In this document: positions 8,307 through 18,238 of the stretch, piece by piece | How positions within the stretch are numbered: position 1 is the stretch's first letter | How the letters are laid out: each line of letters opens with the position of its first letter | Source of the DNA: Haloprofundus halobius | GTDB taxonomy: Archaea; Halobacteriota; Halobacteria; Halobacteriales; Haloferacaceae | Length of the DNA: 64,000 nt | Assembly (NCBI RefSeq): GCF_020097835.1 | Contig: NZ_CP083666.1 | Span: forward strand, 992,001 to 1,056,000 | Direction of reading: 5' to 3' | The notes under the pieces: model-generated | Databases searched by the model: none | Told to the model about the DNA's origin: nothing | The model's input: only the letters and a program-made list of their open reading frames with translations | Program-made: the position numbers and the translations under genes

Positions 8307-9346
8307 CTTCTGACGCCGCGTCGGCCGTGAACTGACACGTCGCGCCCCCACGCTCGCCGTTCCGTCTCCGACTTGCCGTCGGGTCGAAGCGCCCACCCCA
8401 GCGAGTAGCCGGCGACGCCGACGACGAGGCCGAGGCCGAGGCCGCTCTCGACGCCCGCCGAGAGCACCCCGAAGAGCGAGGGGTCAGCCACCTGCACCCC
8501 CCAGACGACGCCGAGCAGAAACGACACGTGGACGGCGAACGACAGACAGGTGAGGGCGCTCTCGCCGCGCGCCGACCCGTAGCCGACCGCCCCGAGTGCG
8601 ACGACGACGACGACGCCGTTCAGGAGCGCCGGGTGAGCGACTTGCGAGAGATACGCCGCTAGCAACACGGCGACGAGCGCGATCGAACCGACCTGAGCGC
8701 TCGGTTCCGAGCCGCGTATTCGGGCGTACAGCGCCACCGCGACGAGAACGGCGATACCGACGGTGTAGATGGCGGTGCTCCACGGGAGCAGCGACCCGGC
8801 GACGACGAGCGAGGCGACGCCGGCGACGGCGAGTGCGGCTGTCACTCGGTCGTGGTTCATCGCCGCGCCGTCGGTGCGGACGTCGAGGAGAAACGAGAGC
8901 GGCGTCACGTCGCCGTGAGAGACGGAGTCGTCGCGCCGACGGATGGCGGTGCCGACGGCGAAGATGACACTCCCGACGACAGCCGCGAGGCTTCCGGCGA
9001 AGCCGGCGGCTCTGGCGACGGCGGTGGCCGTCGGGACGTCGCCGACGCCGAGGGAGACGACGAGCAGTTGTTGGCCGTGGACCGAGAGCGCGAAGGGAAC
9101 GGCGAAGACGGCGGCCCACACGCCGCCGACGCCGCCGCCGCGAACGGTGTAGCGGAGGAGTCCACCGATACCGATGGTCGCACCGAGCAGCGTCGGAATC
9201 GAGAGTAGCGTGACTCCGTCGAACGCGGCGGCATCGACGAAGCCGTAACTCACGAACCCGACGGCGAGCACGACCGACGTGGCGACCGTCAGACAGGTCA
9301 ATTTTTCGTTAGTCCCGAGGACTATCGACCGGTAACGCTGCGACAC
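8297..9346 (-). CDS. Unknown polytopic membrane protein
   Basis: A 349-residue protein with about ten hydrophobic segments; no family is recognised. Segments include residues about 18-40, 43-65, 75-100, 108-135, 168-190, 193-213, 219-240, 244-262, 268-290 and 297-318. A short polar loop with charged residues lies near residues 136-165. The C-terminus is basic and cytosolic in appearance. There is no signal peptide beyond the first helix and no obvious transport motif. It is convergent with the broken MFS gene and its stop lies inside an 18-nt tandem repeat. Function cannot be assigned. Confidence 0.7.
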   Translation of the reverse strand: MSQRYRSIVLGTNEKLTCLTVATSVVLAVGFVSYGFVDAAAFDGVTLLSIPTLLGATIGIGGLLRYTVRGGGVGGVWAAVFAVPFALSVHGQQLLVVSLGVGDVPTATAVARAAGFAGSLAAVVGSVIFAVGTAIRRRDDSVSHGDVTPLSFLLDVRTDGAAMNHDRVTAALAVAGVASLVVAGSLLPWSTAIYTVGIAVLVAVALYARIRGSEPSAQVGSIALVAVLLAAYLSQVAHPALLNGVVVVVALGAVGYGSARGESALTCLSFAVHVSFLLGVVWGVQVADPSLFGVLSAGVESGLGLGLVVGVAGYSLGWALRPDGKSETERRAWGRDVSVHGRRGVRSDD

Positions 9347-9435
9347 ATCTGGGTAGTGGAGCGACCACTACATATAATTTGGTCAGACAGTACGTGTCCG
9401 GAACCGGTCAGACGGGGAGCCGGTTCGACGACCGG

Positions 9436-11364
9436 TCAGTCGAGGAAGTCGGGGGCGACTCGTTTCTCGTCGCGCTCCTCCCGGAGGTGCGCGCGGAACG
9501 CGTCGCGGTCGACGTCGTTCTCCTCGCGCTCCTGTCGGTCACGGACGGAGACGGTCCCCGCTTTCTCCTCGTTGTCACCGATGATTATCATGTACGGCAC
9601 GCGGTCGGTGTGCGTGTCCTGAATCTTGCGTCCGATGGTCCACGAACGGTTCTCGACGCCGACGCGGAGCCCCTCCTCGCGGAGTTCGCCTGCGACCTGT
9701 TCGGCGTAGTCGAGGTTGTCGTCGCTGATGGGCAACACCCGCACCTGCTCGGGGGCGAGCCACAGCGGGAACTTCCCGTTGAAGTGCTCGATGAGCACCA
9801 TGAGGAAGCGCTCGTAACTGCCGTAGAGCGCGCGGTGGATCATCACCGGGCGGTGGTCCGCGTTGTCCTCGCCCGTGTAGGTGAGGTCGAACCGCTCGGG
9901 CATGTTGAAGTCGAGTTGGACCGTCGGGCCGTCCCAACTGCGGCCGAGCGCGTCCTCGAAGCCGAAGTCGATCTTCGGGCCGTAGAACGCGCCGTCGCCC
10001 GCTTCGAGGTGGTAGTCGATGTCGCCGTCGTCCAGCACGGCCTTCAGCTGTCTCTCGGCCTTCTCCCAGATTTCGTCGCTCCCCACCGATTTCTCGGGGC
10101 GCGTCGCCAGCGCCACGTCGGCGTCGAGGTCGAACGTCTCGAACACCGTGAGGATGTTGTCGATGATGAGGTTGATCTCCTCTTCAATCTGGTCGGGGCG
10201 GACGAACAGGTGGCCGTCGTCGATAGTGAACGACCAGACGCGCGAAAGACCGGAGAGTTCGCCGCGCTGTTCTTTTCTGTAGACTTTGCCGTCTTCGAAG
10301 TAACGCACGGGGAGGTCGCGATAGCTCCACGACTTCTGGTCGAAGATGGTCGCGTGCCCCGGGCAGTTCATCGGCTTGAGGCCGTACTCCTCGTCGTTGA
10401 CGTCGAGGAGGAACATGTCGTCGACGTAGTTCTCGTAGTGGCCCGACTTCTTCCACAGCTCCGTCCGGAAGAGGTGCGGCGTCTCGACGGGGTCGTAGCC
10501 CGCTTCGAGGTTCAGGTTCTTCGCGTAGTCGGCGAGTTCGTCGAGGACGCGCTTGCCGTTCGGGTGGTAGAGCGGCAACCCCGGCCCCGTCACCTCGTCG
10601 ATGGAGAACAGGTCGAGTTCGCGGCCCAGTTTGCGGTGGTCGCGCTCGGCGGCCTCCTCGCGGCGCTCGACGAACTCCTCGAGCTCCTGTTCGTCGGCGA
10701 ACGCCGTCCCGTAGACGCGCGTCAGCGTCTCGTTTTGCTCGTCGCCGCGCCAGTAGGCCGAGGAGATGTTGAGGAGTTTGAACGCGCCGATCTCGCCCGT
10801 CGACTCGACGTGCGGGCCCTTACAGAGGTCCTCGAACTCGCCCTGTCGGTAGAAGCTGATCTCCTCCTCGTCGGCGGCCTCGGTGTCGAGGATGTCCTGT
10901 TTGAACGGGTTGTCCTCGTAGTAGTCGAACGCCTCCTCGCGGCTCATCGTGAACCGCTCGATCTCGTAGTCCTCGGCGACGATGTCGGTCATCTCCTCCT
11001 CTATCTCGCGGAGGTCGGACTCGTTGAGGTCGACGTCCGTCACGTCGTAGTAGAAGCCCTCGTCCGTCCACGGACCGATGGTCAGTTTGGCCTCGGGGCG
11101 GAGACGGAGCAGCGCCTGCGCGAAAACGTGCGCCGCCGAGTGGCGGAGCACGTCGAGGTACTCGTCGGAGCCGTCGGTGACGATGACGAGTTCCGCGCCG
11201 TCCTCCAGTTCCGTCGCCTTGTCGACGAGGTCGCCGTCGACGACGCCGGCCACGGTGTCCTCGCCGAGGCCCGGTCCGATCTCGTAGGCGGCGTCTTCTA
11301 CCGTGGACCCCTCCGGGACGGACAGTTCGGAGCCGTCCGGCAGGGTCACTACGATCTCACTCAT
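9436..11364 (-). CDS. thrS: Threonyl-tRNA synthetase
   Basis: A 642-residue class II synthetase that charges tRNA-Thr. The order is: TGS domain (residues 1-62), a second N-terminal domain with HSAAH (75-79) as in the bacterial N2 editing domain, the catalytic core with motif 2 region [13 protein letters not shown] and the zinc-site MNCPGH, then an anticodon domain beginning near [11 protein letters not shown]. The zinc Cys and His residues of the active site appear intact. The length and domain plan are those of bacterial ThrRS, not of the archaeal type with a D-aminoacyl deacylase-like editing domain. It is divergent from malQ; a TATA-like element lies 28 nt from the start. Confidence 0.96.
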   Translation of the reverse strand: MSEIVVTLPDGSELSVPEGSTVEDAAYEIGPGLGEDTVAGVVDGDLVDKATELEDGAELVIVTDGSDEYLDVLRHSAAHVFAQALLRLRPEAKLTIGPWTDEGFYYDVTDVDLNESDLREIEEEMTDIVAEDYEIERFTMSREEAFDYYEDNPFKQDILDTEAADEEEISFYRQGEFEDLCKGPHVESTGEIGAFKLLNISSAYWRGDEQNETLTRVYGTAFADEQELEEFVERREEAAERDHRKLGRELDLFSIDEVTGPGLPLYHPNGKRVLDELADYAKNLNLEAGYDPVETPHLFRTELWKKSGHYENYVDDMFLLDVNDEEYGLKPMNCPGHATIFDQKSWSYRDLPVRYFEDGKVYRKEQRGELSGLSRVWSFTIDDGHLFVRPDQIEEEINLIIDNILTVFETFDLDADVALATRPEKSVGSDEIWEKAERQLKAVLDDGDIDYHLEAGDGAFYGPKIDFGFEDALGRSWDGPTVQLDFNMPERFDLTYTGEDNADHRPVMIHRALYGSYERFLMVLIEHFNGKFPLWLAPEQVRVLPISDDNLDYAEQVAGELREEGLRVGVENRSWTIGRKIQDTHTDRVPYMIIIGDNEEKAGTVSVRDRQEREENDVDRDAFRAHLREERDEKRVAPDFLD

Positions 11365-11389
11365 GAACGGACGAAACCGGAGGACGGGG

Positions 11390-11395
11390 ATAAGT
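11390..11395 (-). promoter_or_regulatory. TATA-like element of thrS
   Basis: The minus strand reads acttat centred 28 nt before the thrS ATG, at the spacing expected for a leaderless haloarchaeal transcript. Confidence 0.5.
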
Positions 11396-11464
11396 GTTTT
11401 TGACCCGCGCTACCGGGGTAGCGAAAGGAATGTATCGGCGCTCCGATTCCGCCGGTCCCTACAG

Positions 11465-11470
11465 TTAAAT
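11465..11470 (+). promoter_or_regulatory. TATA-like element of malQ
   Basis: ttaaat centred 27 nt before the malQ start codon. No Shine-Dalgarno is seen, which suggests a leaderless mRNA. Confidence 0.5.
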
Positions 11471-11493
11471 CACAGAAGCCGGAACTGTCTGCC

Positions 11494-12984
11494 ATGCGAT
11501 TTGACCGACAAAGCGGCGTCTTTCTCCACGTCTCTTCGCTCCCCGGCCCCCATGGCATCGGCGACCTCGGCGACGGCGCGCGCGCCTTCGTCGACTTCCT
11601 CGCGAAGGCCGACCAGTCGCTGTGGCAGTTCTGCCCGCTGGGACCGACCTCGGCAGCGCACGGCAACTCGCCGTACCAGTCGTTCTCGGCGTTCGCGGGT
11701 AATCCGCTCTTCGTCGACCTGCGCGACCTCTCCGACCGCGGATGGCTCACCGACGGCGACCTGAAGCCAGTTCCCGAGTTCGACCCACACGAGACCGACT
11801 ACCAGCGGGTGACGGAGTACAAGCGCTCGATGCTCGAAACGGCGTTCGAGCGGTTCGAGTCCGAGGCGACAGACGACGAACACGACGCCTTCGAGGCGTT
11901 CCGCGAACGGGAGTCGTCGTGGCTCGACGACTACTCTCTCTTCATCTCACTGAAGGAAGAACACGACCGCGTCGCGTGGATAGACTGGCCCGAGGAGCTG
12001 AAGACCAGAGACGAGGGGGCGCTCGACCGTGCCCGCGACGACCTCGAAGCCGAGCGCCGCTACCACGCGTTCTGTCAGTTCCTGTTCGACGAGCAGTGGC
12101 GCGGCCTCAAGTCGTACGCGGCCGAGAAGGATATCTCGCTCGTCGGCGACCTCCCCATCTACGTCGCGCTCGACAGCGCCGACGTCTGGGCGTCGCCCGC
12201 GGCGTTCGACCTCGACGAGAACCACGAACCTGCGGCCGTCGCGGGCGTCCCGCCGCAGTTCGGCGACAGCGGTCAGCGGTGGGGGAACCCGCTGTACGAC
12301 TGGGACCACCTCCGCGAGACCGACTACGAGTGGTGGCGCAGCCGCCTCTCTCGGCTCTTCGACCTCGTGGACGTCGCGCGTCTCGACCACTTCAAGGGGT
12401 TCGACGAGTACTGGGCGATACCCGCCGACGCCGACGACCCGGCTGCCGGGTCGTGGCGCAGCGCGCCCGGCTACGACTTCTTCGAGACGATAGAACGCGA
12501 GTTCGGGGATCTCCCGTTCGTCGTCGAAGATTTGGGGTTCATCGACGAGCAACTCGCCGCGTTCCGCGACCACTTCGAGTTCCCGGGCATGCGCGTTCCC
12601 CACTACGCCGACTGGTGCCGCGAGGGCGACATGAACCAGCCGATGCACTATCCGCACAGCAGCATCGGCTACACCGCCACTCACGACACCGACACGACGG
12701 TCGGCTACTACCACAGCCTCCCGGACGACCAGACGGACTGTCTGCACTACAACCTCGGCGTCGACGGCAGCGAGATCAACTGGTCGATAATCGAAGCGGT
12801 GTGGAACTCCGAAGCCGTGTTAGCGATGACGACCGTTCCGGATCTCCTCGGTCTCGGCTCCGAAGCCCGGTTCAACACGCCCGGCACAGCCGAAGGGAAC
12901 TGGTCGTGGCGGTGTACGTACGAGGGACTGGACGAGGGGGTGGCCGAGCGACTTCGGGACGTGACCGACTTCACGATTCGGTGA
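11494..12984 (+). CDS. malQ: 4-alpha-glucanotransferase (amylomaltase)
   Basis: A 496-residue GH77 enzyme that transfers alpha-1,4-glucan segments in maltodextrin or glycogen metabolism in the cytosol. The N-terminus shows the GH77 signature (SSLPGPHGIGDLG, then GNSPYQSFSAFAGNPLFVDL). Catalytic positions are visible: nucleophile Asp in VARLDHFKGF, acid/base Glu in VVEDLGFI, and the third Asp in YTATHDTDT. The length is normal for a short amylomaltase. It is divergent from thrS and convergent with the flippase-like gene that ends 18 nt downstream. Confidence 0.95.
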   Translation: MRFDRQSGVFLHVSSLPGPHGIGDLGDGARAFVDFLAKADQSLWQFCPLGPTSAAHGNSPYQSFSAFAGNPLFVDLRDLSDRGWLTDGDLKPVPEFDPHETDYQRVTEYKRSMLETAFERFESEATDDEHDAFEAFRERESSWLDDYSLFISLKEEHDRVAWIDWPEELKTRDEGALDRARDDLEAERRYHAFCQFLFDEQWRGLKSYAAEKDISLVGDLPIYVALDSADVWASPAAFDLDENHEPAAVAGVPPQFGDSGQRWGNPLYDWDHLRETDYEWWRSRLSRLFDLVDVARLDHFKGFDEYWAIPADADDPAAGSWRSAPGYDFFETIEREFGDLPFVVEDLGFIDEQLAAFRDHFEFPGMRVPHYADWCREGDMNQPMHYPHSSIGYTATHDTDTTVGYYHSLPDDQTDCLHYNLGVDGSEINWSIIEAVWNSEAVLAMTTVPDLLGLGSEARFNTPGTAEGNWSWRCTYEGLDEGVAERLRDVTDFTIR

Positions 12985-13002
12985 GCGTAGTCGAGCACCT
13001 GC

Positions 13003-14058
13003 TCACCGAAGCTCCCGAAGCCCCACCGACAGAAACAGCGAACTCAGCCCCCCGACGAGCAGCAGGAACCAGTACGAGCAGACGCGGTAGACCAGTACCG
13101 CCGCGGCGGCCGTCTCCAGTCCGACTTCGGCGAGAAAGACGACGGCGGCAGTCAACCCGACCTCGGTCCCGCCCAACCCGCCAGGCGTCGGCAACAGCGT
13201 CGCCAACCCGGCGGCCGGAACGACGAACAAGACGAGCGCCAGCGGGAGCGACTGGCCGACGGCGAGCGACCCCAGATAGAGGGGAAGCGCGAACAGCACC
13301 CAACCGACGACGGCGAAAGTCGCCGCCCGAACCACGGTTCGGCGGTCACCGGTGGCGCGGTCGAACGTCGAGAAGAACTCGTCGAGGCCGCGCTCGACCG
13401 CCTCCGGAGTGAGTCGGTGCTGCAACCGCGGTCCGGCGCGCCGAAACACCGTCCGACCGACCAGCGCGATGCCGTGGACCAGGCGGCGGAACGCCGTCCG
13501 CCGCTTGACGAACCCGGCGATTGCGAGGGCGACGAGCGCCAGGACGCCGACCAGTCCGAGCGCGACGAGTTCCGTTCCGGAGGCGACGCCGTCGGCGACG
13601 GCGAACCAGCCGAACCCGAGTCCGGCGACGGCGAGCGACGCGACGAAGACGACGAGTTCGCTTGCGGTGACGGAGGCGAAGGTATCGCGGTAGTCGAGGT
13701 CCATCTCCTCGGCGAGCACGTACGCCATCAGCGGGACGCCCCCGGCGTGGCCGAACGGGAGAATCTGCTTCGCGAACGTCCCGGTGAGATACCCGAGTCG
13801 GACTCGGCCGGTCGACACCGCGGGGTCGACGGTCCGCAGAAACAGCAGCGTCGAACTGCTCCACGCCAACTGTGCGAGCAGACTCGCGACGAGCGCCACG
13901 ACCAACAGAACCGGGTCCATCGTCTGCAACTCGAGGAAAATCCCGCGCCAACTCACGCCGGAGAGAGCGACCAGCACCGCAAGTACGACGACGACAGCGA
14001 CACCCACGCCGACGCGCTTGCGCATCGACCCGGCGCGAGTGACGTTCGTCGTTTCCAT
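13003..14058 (-). CDS. Flippase-like integral membrane protein (LPG synthase TM / UPF0104 type)
   Basis: A 351-residue protein with about eight to nine transmembrane segments. It has the hallmarks of the UPF0104 / lysylphosphatidylglycerol-synthase transmembrane region: GTFAKQILPFGHAGGVPLMAYVL early on, and LLPTPGGLGGTEVG near the end. Family members are thought to move lipid-linked substrates or act with glycosyltransferases; archaeal AglD has a related C-terminal part. No soluble transferase domain is attached here. The start is set at ATG 14058; an in-frame GTG at 14076 is possible and would add six residues. Confidence 0.82.
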   Translation of the reverse strand: METTNVTRAGSMRKRVGVGVAVVVVLAVLVALSGVSWRGIFLELQTMDPVLLVVALVASLLAQLAWSSSTLLFLRTVDPAVSTGRVRLGYLTGTFAKQILPFGHAGGVPLMAYVLAEEMDLDYRDTFASVTASELVVFVASLAVAGLGFGWFAVADGVASGTELVALGLVGVLALVALAIAGFVKRRTAFRRLVHGIALVGRTVFRRAGPRLQHRLTPEAVERGLDEFFSTFDRATGDRRTVVRAATFAVVGWVLFALPLYLGSLAVGQSLPLALVLFVVPAAGLATLLPTPGGLGGTEVGLTAAVVFLAEVGLETAAAAVLVYRVCSYWFLLLVGGLSSLFLSVGLRELR

Positions 14059-14150
14059 GCAGAGTGGTAGTTGCACAGAACAGTATGAGTCTTCTGTCTA
14101 TCACGTAATCGAATAGCTCGTCGGTACCGACACGCGAACTGACCCCCTGT

Positions 14151-14726
14151 CTACTCGGCGAACGGATCCGGGTAATCCATCTGCGCGGCGATTTCCCGAC
14201 GCGTCTCGGTGTCTGTCAGTCGTTCGACGAGGTGGAGTCCGATATCGAGTGCCGACGCCACGCCCCGAGCGGTGACGACGGGCCCTTCGTCGACGACGCG
14301 GGCGTCGACCACCTCGCAGTACTCTTCGAGCAGTTCGAAGGCGTTCGGGTGGGTCGTCGCCCGCGTTCCCCCTAAAAATCCGGCCGCACCCAACAGCAGC
14401 GACCCCGTGCAGACCGACGCGACGAGCGGACACCCCTCGGCCGTTTCGAGCCACGAGACGAACCTCTCGTTGTCTCGTAACTCCCGTGTGGCGCTCCCGC
14501 CGGGGACGAACAGGAGATCGTAGCCCGCGAGCGACTCGCCGACCGAGTCGACCTCGAAGCGGAGGTTCGCGGCGGCGGTCACCGTCTCAGTCTGCGTCGC
14601 TGCGGGGGCGCAGACCGCCCAGTCGAGGTCAGTGTAACCCATCGTCGAGAGACGAGTCACGGGGTCGAACCCGCCGACGAAGTCGAGTGCGGTCATCCCG
14701 TCGAAGGCGACGAACCCTGCGCGCAT
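14151..14726 (-). CDS. DJ-1/PfpI family protein
   Basis: A 191-residue flavodoxin-like protein. It has the nucleophile elbow VASVCTGSLLLGAAG with the reactive Cys, and the strand-loop LLFVPGGSATREL. The pattern is closest to the ThiJ/PfpI group with isonitrile hydratase-like members; other members are deglycases or cysteine proteases, so the reaction is open. Start 14726 is chosen because a Shine-Dalgarno (gggagg) lies directly upstream, which argues against the longer in-frame extension to 14798. The neighbouring gene at 14856 is divergent. Confidence 0.82.
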   Translation of the reverse strand: MRAGFVAFDGMTALDFVGGFDPVTRLSTMGYTDLDWAVCAPAATQTETVTAAANLRFEVDSVGESLAGYDLLFVPGGSATRELRDNERFVSWLETAEGCPLVASVCTGSLLLGAAGFLGGTRATTHPNAFELLEEYCEVVDARVVDEGPVVTARGVASALDIGLHLVERLTDTETRREIAAQMDYPDPFAE

Positions 14727-14855
14727 GGCCTCCCGTTTCGCGGCACGCGCTATCATCGTTCCGGCGGCACGTACCACGCACCGCCCGTCCGAATCCACGC
14801 TCGCACGGATAGCCGCGGGGACAACTCACATGGCCCCTCGCGGTAACCACTCGCC

Positions 14856-16112
14856 ATGAACGTCGATACCGACCGCCTCCGGGCGGACATCGAAGCGAAC
14901 GCCGAGTTCGGCGACATCGACGCCGAGGAGGGTCACGGCCGGACCGTCCTCTGCGGAACCGAGGCGAACAGACAGGCCCGCGAGTACTTCGTCGAGCGAC
15001 TCGAAGACGCCGGGCTCGCGGTCGACGTCGACGCTATCGGTAACGTCTCGGGCACGTGGTCGCCCGACCCGGTCGACGAAGACGCCGCCCCCGTCGCCTT
15101 CGGCAGCCACCTCGACTCGGTCCCCGAGGGCGGCATCTTCGACGGCCCGCTCGGCGTCTACGCCGCGCTCGAAGGCGTCCGTGCGATGCGAGACGCGGAT
15201 CTCGACCCCGAGCGCCCGGTCGTCGTCGTCTCCTTCACCGAGGAGGAGGGCCAACGGTTCGCCGACGGCCTACTCGGCTCGTCGGTGTCGGTCGGCGAGC
15301 GCACCGTCGAGGAGGCGCTGGCGCTCGAAGACGACGACGGAATCACGCTCGGGGACGCGCTCGACGACATCGGCTTCCGCGGCGAGGGACTGCTCGACGC
15401 GAGCGAGTGGGACGCGTGGTACGAACTCCACGTCGAGCAGGATACCCAGCTCGAACGGGCAGGCGTTCCGGTGGGCGTCGTGACGACCATCACCGGTATC
15501 AGCCACTGTGAGGCGACGGTTCTCGGCGAGGCCAATCATGCAGGAGCGACGCCGATGGACGAGCGAACTGACGCGCTGGCGGCGGCCGCCGAGTTCGTCC
15601 TCGACGTGGAGCGCGCAGCCAACGGCGTCGTCGCCGAGTCGAGCGACTCCGCGGTGGGGACGGTCGGCTCGCTCGACGTCTCGCCGAACGCGACGAACGT
15701 CGTGCCGGGACGCGTCGAGATGGGCGTCGACGTCCGCGACGTCGTGTACGACTCGATGCAGACCGTCGTCGGGGCGGCCCGAGAGAGCCTCACTCGCCTC
15801 GAAACCGAGCGCGGCGTCGACACCGAGTTCGTGCGCCCGTTCGACCTCGAACCGACGCCGATGGCCGACCGACTCCGGGAGGCGGCCCACGCCGCCGGCG
15901 AGGCCGCCGGTATCGAGACGATGGACATGCACTCCGGGGCGGCCCACGACACCATGCACGTCGCCGACGTGACCGACGCGGCGCTGCTGTTCGCGCCCTC
16001 GCGCGACGGCATCTCGCACAACCCGCGCGAGTGGACCGACTGGGACGACTGCGCGGCGGCGGCGCGCGTGCTCGCCGGGGCCGTCGCCGACGCGGCGGGC
16101 GGGACTCTCTGA
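14856..16112 (+). CDS. M20-family amidohydrolase (N-carbamoyl-amino acid hydrolase / allantoate type)
   Basis: A 418-residue binuclear-metal hydrolase of the AmaB/HyuC/AllC branch. Metal ligands are visible in order: His in FGSHLDSVPEGG, bridging Asp in GIFDGPLGVY, Glu pair in SFTEEEGQRF, His in WYELHVEQD, and the C-terminal His in MDMHSGAAHD. The small dimerisation domain is in the middle (GISHCEATVLGEANHAGA). These enzymes remove a carbamoyl or ureido group from N-carbamoyl amino acids or allantoate. Which substrate is used cannot be decided; no purine- or hydantoin-breakdown genes are next to it. Confidence 0.9.
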   Translation: MNVDTDRLRADIEANAEFGDIDAEEGHGRTVLCGTEANRQAREYFVERLEDAGLAVDVDAIGNVSGTWSPDPVDEDAAPVAFGSHLDSVPEGGIFDGPLGVYAALEGVRAMRDADLDPERPVVVVSFTEEEGQRFADGLLGSSVSVGERTVEEALALEDDDGITLGDALDDIGFRGEGLLDASEWDAWYELHVEQDTQLERAGVPVGVVTTITGISHCEATVLGEANHAGATPMDERTDALAAAAEFVLDVERAANGVVAESSDSAVGTVGSLDVSPNATNVVPGRVEMGVDVRDVVYDSMQTVVGAARESLTRLETERGVDTEFVRPFDLEPTPMADRLREAAHAAGEAAGIETMDMHSGAAHDTMHVADVTDAALLFAPSRDGISHNPREWTDWDDCAAAARVLAGAVADAAGGTL

Positions 16113-16173
16113 CGAACCGGCGTCACGGACGCACACCGAAACCCGCAAGCCCGCAGGGACAAACGAGCAGACG

Positions 16174-17118
16174 ATGGAGCGAGGGGCGATTCCACTCGAC
16201 GAGTTGGCCGGCGAGTTCGACCTGCAAGCGACCGTCGAGAGCGGCCAGTCGTATCTCTGGGACCGCGCCGACGGCGGCATGTACGAGACGATGGTCGCCC
16301 ACGGCGGCGACTACTGGTACGAGACGGTCGTTCCCCGGATAGACGGCGTGAACGACGAGCAGGCGGTCCTACGGGTGCGGCAGGTCGGCGACCCCGTTAC
16401 TGGGAGATTGGAGTGGGAGTCGAACGTCGACGCCGTTCCGCTGCTCACCCACCTGCTCCGCCTCGACGACGACCTGGACGCGATTCTCGGTGCGACGCCG
16501 GACGACCCGCTCCTCCGGCGGGCGTACGACGCGTATCGCGGGATGCGACTCGTCCGCGACCCGCCCTTCGCCTGTCTCATCTCGTTCATCTGCTCGGCGC
16601 AGATGCGCGTCTCGCGCATCCACGGGATGCAGATGGCCATGGCCCGCGAGTTCGGCGACCGGGTCGAGTTCGACGGCGAGACGTACCACGCGTTTCCGAC
16701 GCCCGCGCAGTTGGCCGAACGAACCGAGGACGAACTTCGGGACCTGAGCCTCGGCTATCGTGCGCCCTACGTCCAGCGCAGCGCGGAGATGGTCGCCACC
16801 GGCGAGGTACACCCCGACGATGCGCTCGGTCTCGATTACGAGGGCGCCCGCGAGTTCCTCACGACTTTCGTCGGCGTCGGCGACAAGGTGGCCGACTGCG
16901 TTCTCCTCTTCTCGTTGGGCTTCCTGCAGGCGGTACCGCTGGATACGTGGATTCAAACGGCCATCGCGGACCACTACCCCGACTGCGAACGGGGGAACTA
17001 CTGCGAGACGTCGCGGGCGATACGCGAGCGCTTCGGCGGCGACTACGCGGGTTACGCGCAGACGTACGTCTTCTACTACCTGCGCGCCGGTGGCGACGGC
17101 GACGACGACGGCGTCTGA
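16174..17118 (+). CDS. ogg: 8-oxoguanine DNA glycosylase-like HhH-GPD enzyme
   Basis: A 314-residue base-excision-repair enzyme of the Ogg1/AlkA superfamily. The N-terminal part forms the antiparallel sheet domain. The helix-hairpin-helix is FVGVGDKVADCVLLFSLG with the catalytic Lys, followed by AVPLDTWIQTAI with the activating Asp. These match the Ogg1 arrangement of a Lys nucleophile plus Asp, so both glycosylase and lyase activity are expected. SFICSAQMRVSRIHGM is the second conserved helix. The likely substrate is 8-oxoguanine opposite C. The C-terminus is a short acidic tail. Confidence 0.88.
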   Translation: MERGAIPLDELAGEFDLQATVESGQSYLWDRADGGMYETMVAHGGDYWYETVVPRIDGVNDEQAVLRVRQVGDPVTGRLEWESNVDAVPLLTHLLRLDDDLDAILGATPDDPLLRRAYDAYRGMRLVRDPPFACLISFICSAQMRVSRIHGMQMAMAREFGDRVEFDGETYHAFPTPAQLAERTEDELRDLSLGYRAPYVQRSAEMVATGEVHPDDALGLDYEGAREFLTTFVGVGDKVADCVLLFSLGFLQAVPLDTWIQTAIADHYPDCERGNYCETSRAIRERFGGDYAGYAQTYVFYYLRAGGDGDDDGV

Positions 17119-17351
17119 CTCGCTGGCGGCCCCTCGTCGGCCCCGTCTACCTCGGCGGGTCCATCGAACGCCGCCGGTTTCGACGTTCCTCGCCGATTTC
17201 GGTGGGTCCATCGAACGTCACCGATCTCGACGTCCCTCGTCAGCGCCCGTCGTCCTCGCGTCGCCGACTCCGCCTGACTGTCCGCTCGCCGTGACGGACA
17301 CGTCGCGGCGGGCGAACATCTATGCGTTTCGATGGGTTACCACTAGCCACT

Positions 17352-17816
17352 ATGGACTGCAGAGTCGTCGTAGAGGCGGCCGTTCCCGTCTACGACGTGG
17401 GGACGACGGACGAAGCGGTCCGCATCGCTATCTCCAAAACCGGCGAGATGCTCAACCCCGACCTCAACTACGTCGAGATAAACATGGGGACTCGACAGTC
17501 GCCGTCCGGCGAGGAACTCCCACCAGCGTTCATCGCGGCCGACGAGGCGCTCGTCGCACTCGAACTGGAGATGACCGTCTTCAACGTCGAACGCGAGGAA
17601 CACGCGTCGCGAATCGCCAGAAAGGAGATCGGCCAGCGCCTCGACAACATCCCGCTCAAGGTACTGGAGGTGAGCGTCATCCCGGAGGAAGGCGAGAACG
17701 GAGCGGAGTCGGACGGCGAATCGGTCGACGAGCCGGACGACGAATCGGACGACGACGAGTTGTTGCCGGAGTTCGAAGAGATGGTCGACGAAGAGAGCGA
17801 CGGCTCACAGTCGTAA
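17352..17816 (+). CDS. DUF555 / UPF0212 family protein
   Basis: A 154-residue protein of an archaeal-only conserved family. The core spans residues about 1-112, beginning with the strand CRVVVEAAVPVYDVGTTDEA and containing NPDLNYVEINMG and FNVEREEHASRIARKEIG. After residue 113 comes an extended acidic tail of Glu, Asp and Ser, typical of a haloarchaeal adaptation. The function of the family is unknown. The start is set at ATG 17352; an upstream in-frame ATG at 17322 is less likely because the conserved strand begins at 17352. About 230 nt of gene-free DNA precede it, with two copies of gggtccatcgaacg. Confidence 0.85.
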   Translation: MDCRVVVEAAVPVYDVGTTDEAVRIAISKTGEMLNPDLNYVEINMGTRQSPSGEELPPAFIAADEALVALELEMTVFNVEREEHASRIARKEIGQRLDNIPLKVLEVSVIPEEGENGAESDGESVDEPDDESDDDELLPEFEEMVDEESDGSQS

Positions 17817-17841
17817 CTTCGAGAGAACTACAGTCGACGTC

Positions 17842-18078
17842 TCAGTCGGCTTTCGGCGCGACTGTTTCCGGTTCCGGCTCGTCCATCGAGGACGTGATAC
17901 CTTTCGCGAGTTTGAAGACGGCTGCTTTGTGGTCCGTCTTCGATTTGTGAATAGATGTCGGCCGGACGCCAAGTTCGTTGTATTCTGTAAGGTCGAGTTC
18001 TGTGTCTATCCAATGTTCCTGCTGGCTTCGTACCTCTGCAAGCAGGCCGTGAAGGTGAATGAGCTCCTGCTTCTTCAT
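17842..18078 (-). CDS. UPF0058 family protein
   Basis: A 78-residue helical protein. MKKQELIHLHGLLAEVRSQ is the family signature. The family is found across Euryarchaeota, and its molecular role is not established. A TATA-like element (actataag on the minus strand) lies about 30 nt before the start, which supports ATG 18078 over the in-frame ATG two codons earlier. The gene is convergent with the DUF555 gene and divergent from the aIF2-beta gene. Confidence 0.85.
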   Translation of the reverse strand: MKKQELIHLHGLLAEVRSQQEHWIDTELDLTEYNELGVRPTSIHKSKTDHKAAVFKLAKGITSSMDEPEPETVAPKAD

Positions 18079-18104
18079 GAGCAAATTCTCGTTGATACTC
18101 GATG

Positions 18105-18111
18105 CTTATAG
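18105..18111 (-). promoter_or_regulatory. TATA-like element of UPF0058 gene
   Basis: The minus strand reads tactata-type sequence centred 30 nt before ATG 18078, at leaderless spacing. Confidence 0.5.
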
Positions 18112-18238
18112 TACTATCTTGAGTCTCGTTAACACGGTACTCTGTGAGAGACTCTCTATCTGCCGATACTGGTGGTTCCGCCGAACGGTGCGAAAACGGT
18201 CGTGAACGTTATGCCGTCGGCGCATGGAACCCTGAACG

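Noticed and set aside
9379-11403. A 674-codon plus-strand frame opposite thrS
   Set aside because: Shadow frame; ThrRS motifs are complete on the minus strand.
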